Assembly: GCA_001695595.3 (NCBI GenBank)
Contig: MBPM02000026.1
Coordinates: 1-64,000 of the forward strand
DNA length: 64,000 bases
Origin: Plasmopara viticola
Taxonomy: Eukaryota > Oomycota > Peronosporomycetes > Peronosporales > Peronosporaceae
Direction: 5' to 3'
Part shown: positions 58,393 to 64,000 of the stretch, piece by piece
Numbering within the stretch: the stretch's first letter is position 1
How the letters are laid out: every line of letters begins with the position of its first letter
Translations under genes and position numbers: made by a program
Notes under the pieces: generated by a model
What the model was told of the DNA's origin: nothing
What the model saw: only the letters and a program-made list of their open reading frames with translations
Database searches by the model: none

Positions 58393-61300
58393 CTTCGTGC
58401 AGTGAGAAAGAGAACGAGGTCCACCTATACGCCAGCAACACTCGCCGAGCTCTCTCCCACTTAGTCGGCAAGAGATTCGAAATTAACAAACGTTGCTGCT
58501 AATAGGTTCTATAAGCAGGAAGTAAATTCTTATGAGACTTGTCATCAGGCTTGTCGGCCATGCTAAAACTTCACCCCTCAAGACGGGGACGTCCACGGCC
58601 CAGGGGTGAAGACTAGACGTGGGGTGCCCCAATTAAGGATGTCATCAGCGTAAGATACAGACGCCAGCCCACGGTATATCCTCGGTACCGATGCCATCAG
58701 TGATCTTGCGACTCACCTACCGCTACAAGTCGCCGTCCCTTTAGAAGTCCGCGCACTTTCGAAATAATGAGCTTAATAGGAAGAAAAAGTCTCGATCCGA
58801 CCGATGCAGGTCATACACTATGCAGCACTCCCATCAGCTCTGCGCGCCGCGAGGACGTTAAACGGCCACTTCTTGTGCAATAATAACAGAAATTATTAGA
58901 ATGAGCCGCTGCTTCAGCGCGAGCTTTACATAGCATCAAATGATCATACTCTACAACACAATATATATCGATTAACAGGGTTTGTTTACACTCAATCTGG
59001 CGACACCCTTGGTTGCCGCAATCATCACAATTAGATCAAGGATACAAATAATTTATTAATTATCCTAGGCAAAAGTATTCAAGGTCATAAGCTGGAAGTG
59101 CAGCTTGCTCAGTTATCGGGTTGTAGATAATCTACCTAAAACATGTCTCCGCTTCAGCCAAAATGCGAATTTAGACGCTCGGAGCTTATCTTTCAAGCGC
59201 GGTTTGATATTACTTTCAACATGTGGCTAAAAAGCCGGAGGAAACCAAAACAAATTCGCTTCTTTTTTTCTAGACCGCAGCAGACCTTCGGGCAATCTTA
59301 TCAGATATAATCAAGAGGCTCCCATGACTTCAGTAAGTTAAGATGAATGCTTTACTTTACCTCATGGCGCACTCATCAGCGCTTCTACTTTACGACACAC
59401 TCCACATGAAAGCACAGCTATAGGCAGTACAAAAAAGCGCCGCTTCCACCTCAGCTTCACAATTTACCTATGAGAAGCGACATCTTCTGCGTGACTGATT
59501 GAGATTGCTCTCTTGAACATCTCTAACAGCCACACCGAGGCTTGCTTGGGTAGACAAGTTCCTTGAGGATAAAATACACCTCCCTGGCCATGTGATCAAT
59601 GAAGTTCAGTAAATCATCAACCACCGCGCGTCTCATTGTGAACGGTTAGACTGCTTCAGATCGCTGCTTCCTCTGATGTGGGCTTTAAGCTTGACCGGCT
59701 GTTTAAAACACACAGGCTTTTAGTACTCAGCCTCTTATCCTCGAATTTGTTGTCGCGATTGCTAAAAAAAACTTGTCCTATTTAATGGACTTTCTGTATT
59801 TCAAGCACGGGTGGGGCTGCGTCATAGTTACAATTTGGGGGGAAGCCAGCTGGTAAATTAACTTATCTTTTGTAGCTGTTGCTCTACGCAAATACATTTA
59901 TTTGCAGGAACAGCAACAGACTATCTTGCTGCTGTGCATCATATTTTGTAAGCAATACAAATCCTGTGATTAATGTTCGGATAGTGCCAGGATAAGTCAG
60001 CAATATGATCGTTCAGTATAAAGTGCGATTGAGCTGAAGCAAGGTTTCAACTGAGGTGGGATGAGTGGATAGTTAACCCTACACTTACTTTATTGGAGTA
60101 TGCAAGAGTAAATTTGGTCATTTCTCTGATTAATCAAATAAAGGCTTCGACAAAATGTACACTCGAACACTTGTTATAAACAGCGAGGAAAGAAACTCTT
60201 TCATAGCTGCTTTATGTGAGTGTTATTTTCTTAATTTAAAGTAGAAAATCGTGTACTTAATGTGGTTTAAGTTGTTGTGCGGCATTAATATTGTATGAAT
60301 GGCAAATTCCTCTGGCCATGGTCAAATCGACGACATTCATGTAGAAAACAAGAAGATTGGTATTTCTTTCATTGTCGCTAAATCCATCGTGCTACGGTTT
60401 TCGTTGCATACGTCACAAGTTTTTATAAGCGCAATGACATAGATTGAGAAAGTATTATGCTAGACTATTAAGCCACTGGCTTAAATTGGATCATGAGTAA
60501 GTCTATGCCGAACCGATACATGTTCGTTACCTCTCCTATCAAAACACTGGCTCAAAAGGAACCATTTAATGCATTTGTCAATGCGCACGGCGGCCCGATC
60601 GATGGCCTTGGTCTTTTCGTCCGTTGTGATGCTGGCTAGTGTGCATCATTATAACATCTATATTGCCGCAATAATATGTTCGACAAAGTCTAAGAAGCAT
60701 TTGTAGAAATAATAATTGGATCAAGATGAAAGCCGTCCAGATGCCATTTCAAAGTTTAGATGTTAAGTCTAGAAAGCATGATGCAGCGACAAGGTGTAAG
60801 AAGTCTATTTTCATAACAAATTTCTCGATTTACAGATCGAAGACCCTCCGCCAAAATTCACGATCTTTAATCGTTGCAAGAAAAAGCTGCGTTTTGAATA
60901 CATCGCCTTGCAAAGCGCTTGTCCGAAAACCAGGCTGCAAAATATACTGAAAGAATGCCGAGTGCAAGTGCAGCATGATGGAGCTGCGAAATGTCAAGAC
61001 GTACAATTTCTTAAGGAATCATACTCACATCTAGATGTACAATCAAAGATTGATGTATGAAACGTTAAAATTGAGTAAACCGATGTGCTCTCGCGAACGT
61101 TACCCGCTAAAAAGCTAGCCTAGAATGCGTTTGCGAGCATCAAAGAGGTCCTATGTGACCTCCTGTTCTGCCTATTCCACAAGACACAAAGCCGTTAAGC
61201 GTCGTTTGTTGCGTTTCCAGCTACTTAATTGGGTGCGAGCTACTGCAACTCATCTAGAGTGAAGATGAAGTGTCATACCTGACAGCTTGAAGCATTCGAG

Positions 61301-64000
61301 CTTAATATTTCACTGATCGGTTGCCTTGTAGTACGCACTTATACAGCTTCGTATGCACTTTCCAGGTTTTCAGCCCTTTTAAGTCTTGACAGACTATGCA
61401 TCATCAAAAGAGGCAATAAATACGGTCAATTCGTTTCAATTGTAAACTTTCCGGAAATAGGCTTGCGCGTTGATGATAAATCTGGCAAAGTCAATGTGCA
61501 CAACGACGCGATTTCACGCAGGCCAGAATATGAGCTTGGCTTCATTCAAAGCTCTATCGACGAACATATTTGTCAGACATACACAAGGGATTAATAGTCC
61601 TCGTGAACAAAGATCCTTAGGTCGAGTGTTTAACATCCTAACGGCGATTGGTGCAAAGTGAGTGGACGGTCTGCTGTTTTAAAATTCGCCTGTTTAGTTT
61701 AATGACAGATCGCTTGCTGGCAAATGATCCGGTAGAAAAGTTAAAAGTGTGATTGAGGTCATAAATGCGCTGAATTTTTGCATCAGTGGGTCGATAAACT
61801 TTCTATATTTTACTTTGCACGCAAACATGCACTTCATCTATACACGAGTTTAACGATCGGGCTTGGCCACCCAAGACTTGAGCAGCCCTTCTAAGCACGA
61901 ATGCGTCTGAGATTAGTTCGGGAGAGGCTAAATAATTTATACAGTTCTCTAATCCAAGTCGAGTTTTCGAGCGAAAAAAATGAATACAACTTCGCCAAAA
62001 GTGAGCTAAGCGTAGTTAGCAATGAAGAGCCTTAGATTACATCTGCTTAAGATAATCAAAAAGCATTCCTTGTAAAAAGAAAACATAGATATCCTTAGTT
62101 GCGAAGGTCAAGTACCAAAAATCTACGCATGAGTCAATTATCTTTAACATATGATATATCTTTTATCGGTCCCGAGTAGGCATGAATCGTAATACGGTGT
62201 CGGTTTATCTTTTATAGGGGGTGGATCAAGAGGCACTACAATTGCCAATGTTCAAAGCTCCATATGAAAATGAAGGGCCCTCGCATTTTTTAAATAATTT
62301 GCATTTGCGCTTGACAGGTAAGCCGAGTATAAACGACGGCCGAGACAATTCATAGCCACTACCGCATTGGTTAGATGTCCAAAAAGCCGCTTAGCCATAA
62401 GACTGTGTGCTCTAATCGACAAGCCTAGTTTTGGAGCTAGTACAAAGAAAAGCAACTTCCCAGAGCCTTTGAACTCATCGTGCTGAAATACACGGCAGTC
62501 AACTTAATAGTGTGGATCATGTCAAAGGTTCTTTTTAAGGCTCTCAAGGGCTCGCGGTAGCCTTAAAAGTCGCAGCTTGACCTAAATAACTACTCATAAG
62601 GAAGTTGGCAGATCAGCCTCCTCTGAGACTCTTTGACTTATAGAGTCAGCGGCACTATTTTATGAGCGCGTTACGATAGGATTCCTTGTAAAGTAAGAAA
62701 GGATTTTTACTCTAAAGAACTCTTATGAACCACTGGGGCGGCTTCGGCTGCCTGAAAGCCGCCGGGTTCTAAGAATTGTAGAAAATGAGGCTCAGTGTGT
62801 AAACTATGCTCTTTGCTCGCGCGTTGATGTATGATAATGGTTACTAAATACAAATCCTAGTCTTTCAGCACCCGGCTTGGTATTAACCTGAAGCTGAGAC
62901 ATCTCGGAGGTGAGTTGTCTTCGAAAGCAAACTAAACACATAGCTCATAGACGTAAAGTACTTTGGCTAAGGTAATTAAGTCTCAAGCTTAAACACCCTG
63001 GTAGTCACCCAATCAAAGAAATAAAATTCGCTTAAAATGCTTGAACGATATTAGATGAGGTGCTTGGTTGTAATTGGTTATAAGTTGTTGCGTTCACAAC
63101 TTAACTATATAGCTCTCGTAATTTACAATATTCACATCTCAATGTTGGTGATCAAACTTTAGAGATGTAGTCTGATTTTGTGTGTGTAACAGACAAAACT
63201 TGTTCACCCGAATGCTTCCATTGATCAGACTTTGCCAGCTCAAACTCCCATGATTTACTGCTAGCTCGCCAACAAAGACATAACCCCCTTTCCTTTTCGT
63301 TTGCTCTTTGAAATTAGCTCTGTTGCATCACGCACGCTGGTGCTCCATGTAGAAGATCACAAAACCTTGATTACGGTTTCTATCGATCAATCGTCACAAA
63401 AAATTACCATTATCTCCATGTATCGATCGACCGCCAATAATAGTAACACACACTATCAGCCTGACTGAGGCTGTGCTAACAACAAGGATGCACCCGATAA
63501 GGTTGATTGGAGAAACGTGATTACCAAATTCATCATTTTAATAAATAAATATCTACTCTCGGGCTCGAAATGACAACCCTCTAAATGAAAACAGACTAAT
63601 CGCTCTACCAAAATCAACAATGAGATGATAAAACTTTTCGAGCCCTATTTGCCAATTAATTGATACCCACATTGCAATCAAAGCTATACCTACTAAGTGC
63701 AACATGTCTACCAAATCCACCACTTTGATGAATGATAATTTACTGATAAACCCGAACCAACAACCTTTTCAATAGGAGCAGTTTTTGACACTTCTAGGCG
63801 CTATGGTAGCATGTTTTTTATGACTTTTTACAGACAGAAAATAAGAAAATTCCTTTTTCTAAATTTCTTTGTTGTCGAATCCGTCGGCTTTATTTGTGCG
63901 TGGGAAATCTAACGTCGCAATTCTGTGCCACCTAACTTTTCAGCTTGCTTCGTACAAGCTGCTTCTATCCCTTACGTTTGCGATGCTGTAGAGCTGGCTG
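58393..64000. other. Gene-poor right end of the window
   Basis: No frame above 75 codons with recognisable content. A 10-bp stem (CTTCACCCCT at 58,569 and AGGGGTGAAG at 58,602-58,611) encloses a GGACGTCC palindrome. The last about 600 bp are AT-rich and carry no obvious feature. Confidence 0.55.

Overview
The window reads as nuclear DNA of an oomycete. A downy mildew or Phytophthora relative is likely, but the species cannot be fixed from the sequence. The main evidence is several Crinkler (CRN) effector sequences. They carry the LxLFLAK-type and HVLVVVP motifs and, in one lineage, the CRN P-loop NTPase plus a restriction-endonuclease-like C-terminus. Intron-poor genes, a gene-sparse AT-rich background full of decayed repeats, and a THAQKY-class Myb protein fit the same picture. 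No rRNA, tRNA or CRISPR was recognised.

Layout. 1-4.85 kb is gene-poor and holds one copy (2,859-3,248) of a small NLS-bearing protein. 4.85-15.1 kb and 39.75-49.8 kb are the two arms of a roughly 10-kb inverted segmental duplication separated by about 24.6 kb. Each arm holds, from the inner end outward, one CRN-NTPase-nuclease pseudogene, a pair of convergent CRN N-terminal relics, a cysteine-bearing decayed gene and a series of coding-like remnants. The spacer (15.1-39.75 kb) has an intron-containing putative membrane-protein gene (15,425-16,161), the second NLS-protein copy (22,859-23,251), a Ty3/gypsy RNase H relic (about 35.9-36.1 kb), two hairpin elements, and long stretches with no recognisable gene. 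51.75-57.65 kb is the only clearly ordinary gene island: a 1,403-residue coiled-coil protein gene convergent with a Myb-like gene. From 58 kb to the end nothing convincing is seen.

Mobile DNA. Three copies of one short retroposon (SINE-like, about 320 bp, AATAC-type tail) lie at 9.6, 25.9 and 56.2 kb. All have target-site duplications. The first lies inside the left duplication arm, and the right arm still has the empty site, so the element moved after the duplication.

Biology. The CRN loci are all broken: stops, a homopolymer frameshift, and an in-frame 252-bp deletion that removes the Walker B region in the left arm. They show how a host-directed effector family is copied, inverted and lost in a gene-sparse compartment. 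The endonuclease-like 167-codon C-terminal frame stays open in both arms, behind a stop codon that both arms share. Arm divergence is uneven, about 6% in protein at the nuclease module and about 31% in the outermost shared reading frame. That suggests gene conversion, selection, or duplications of different age.
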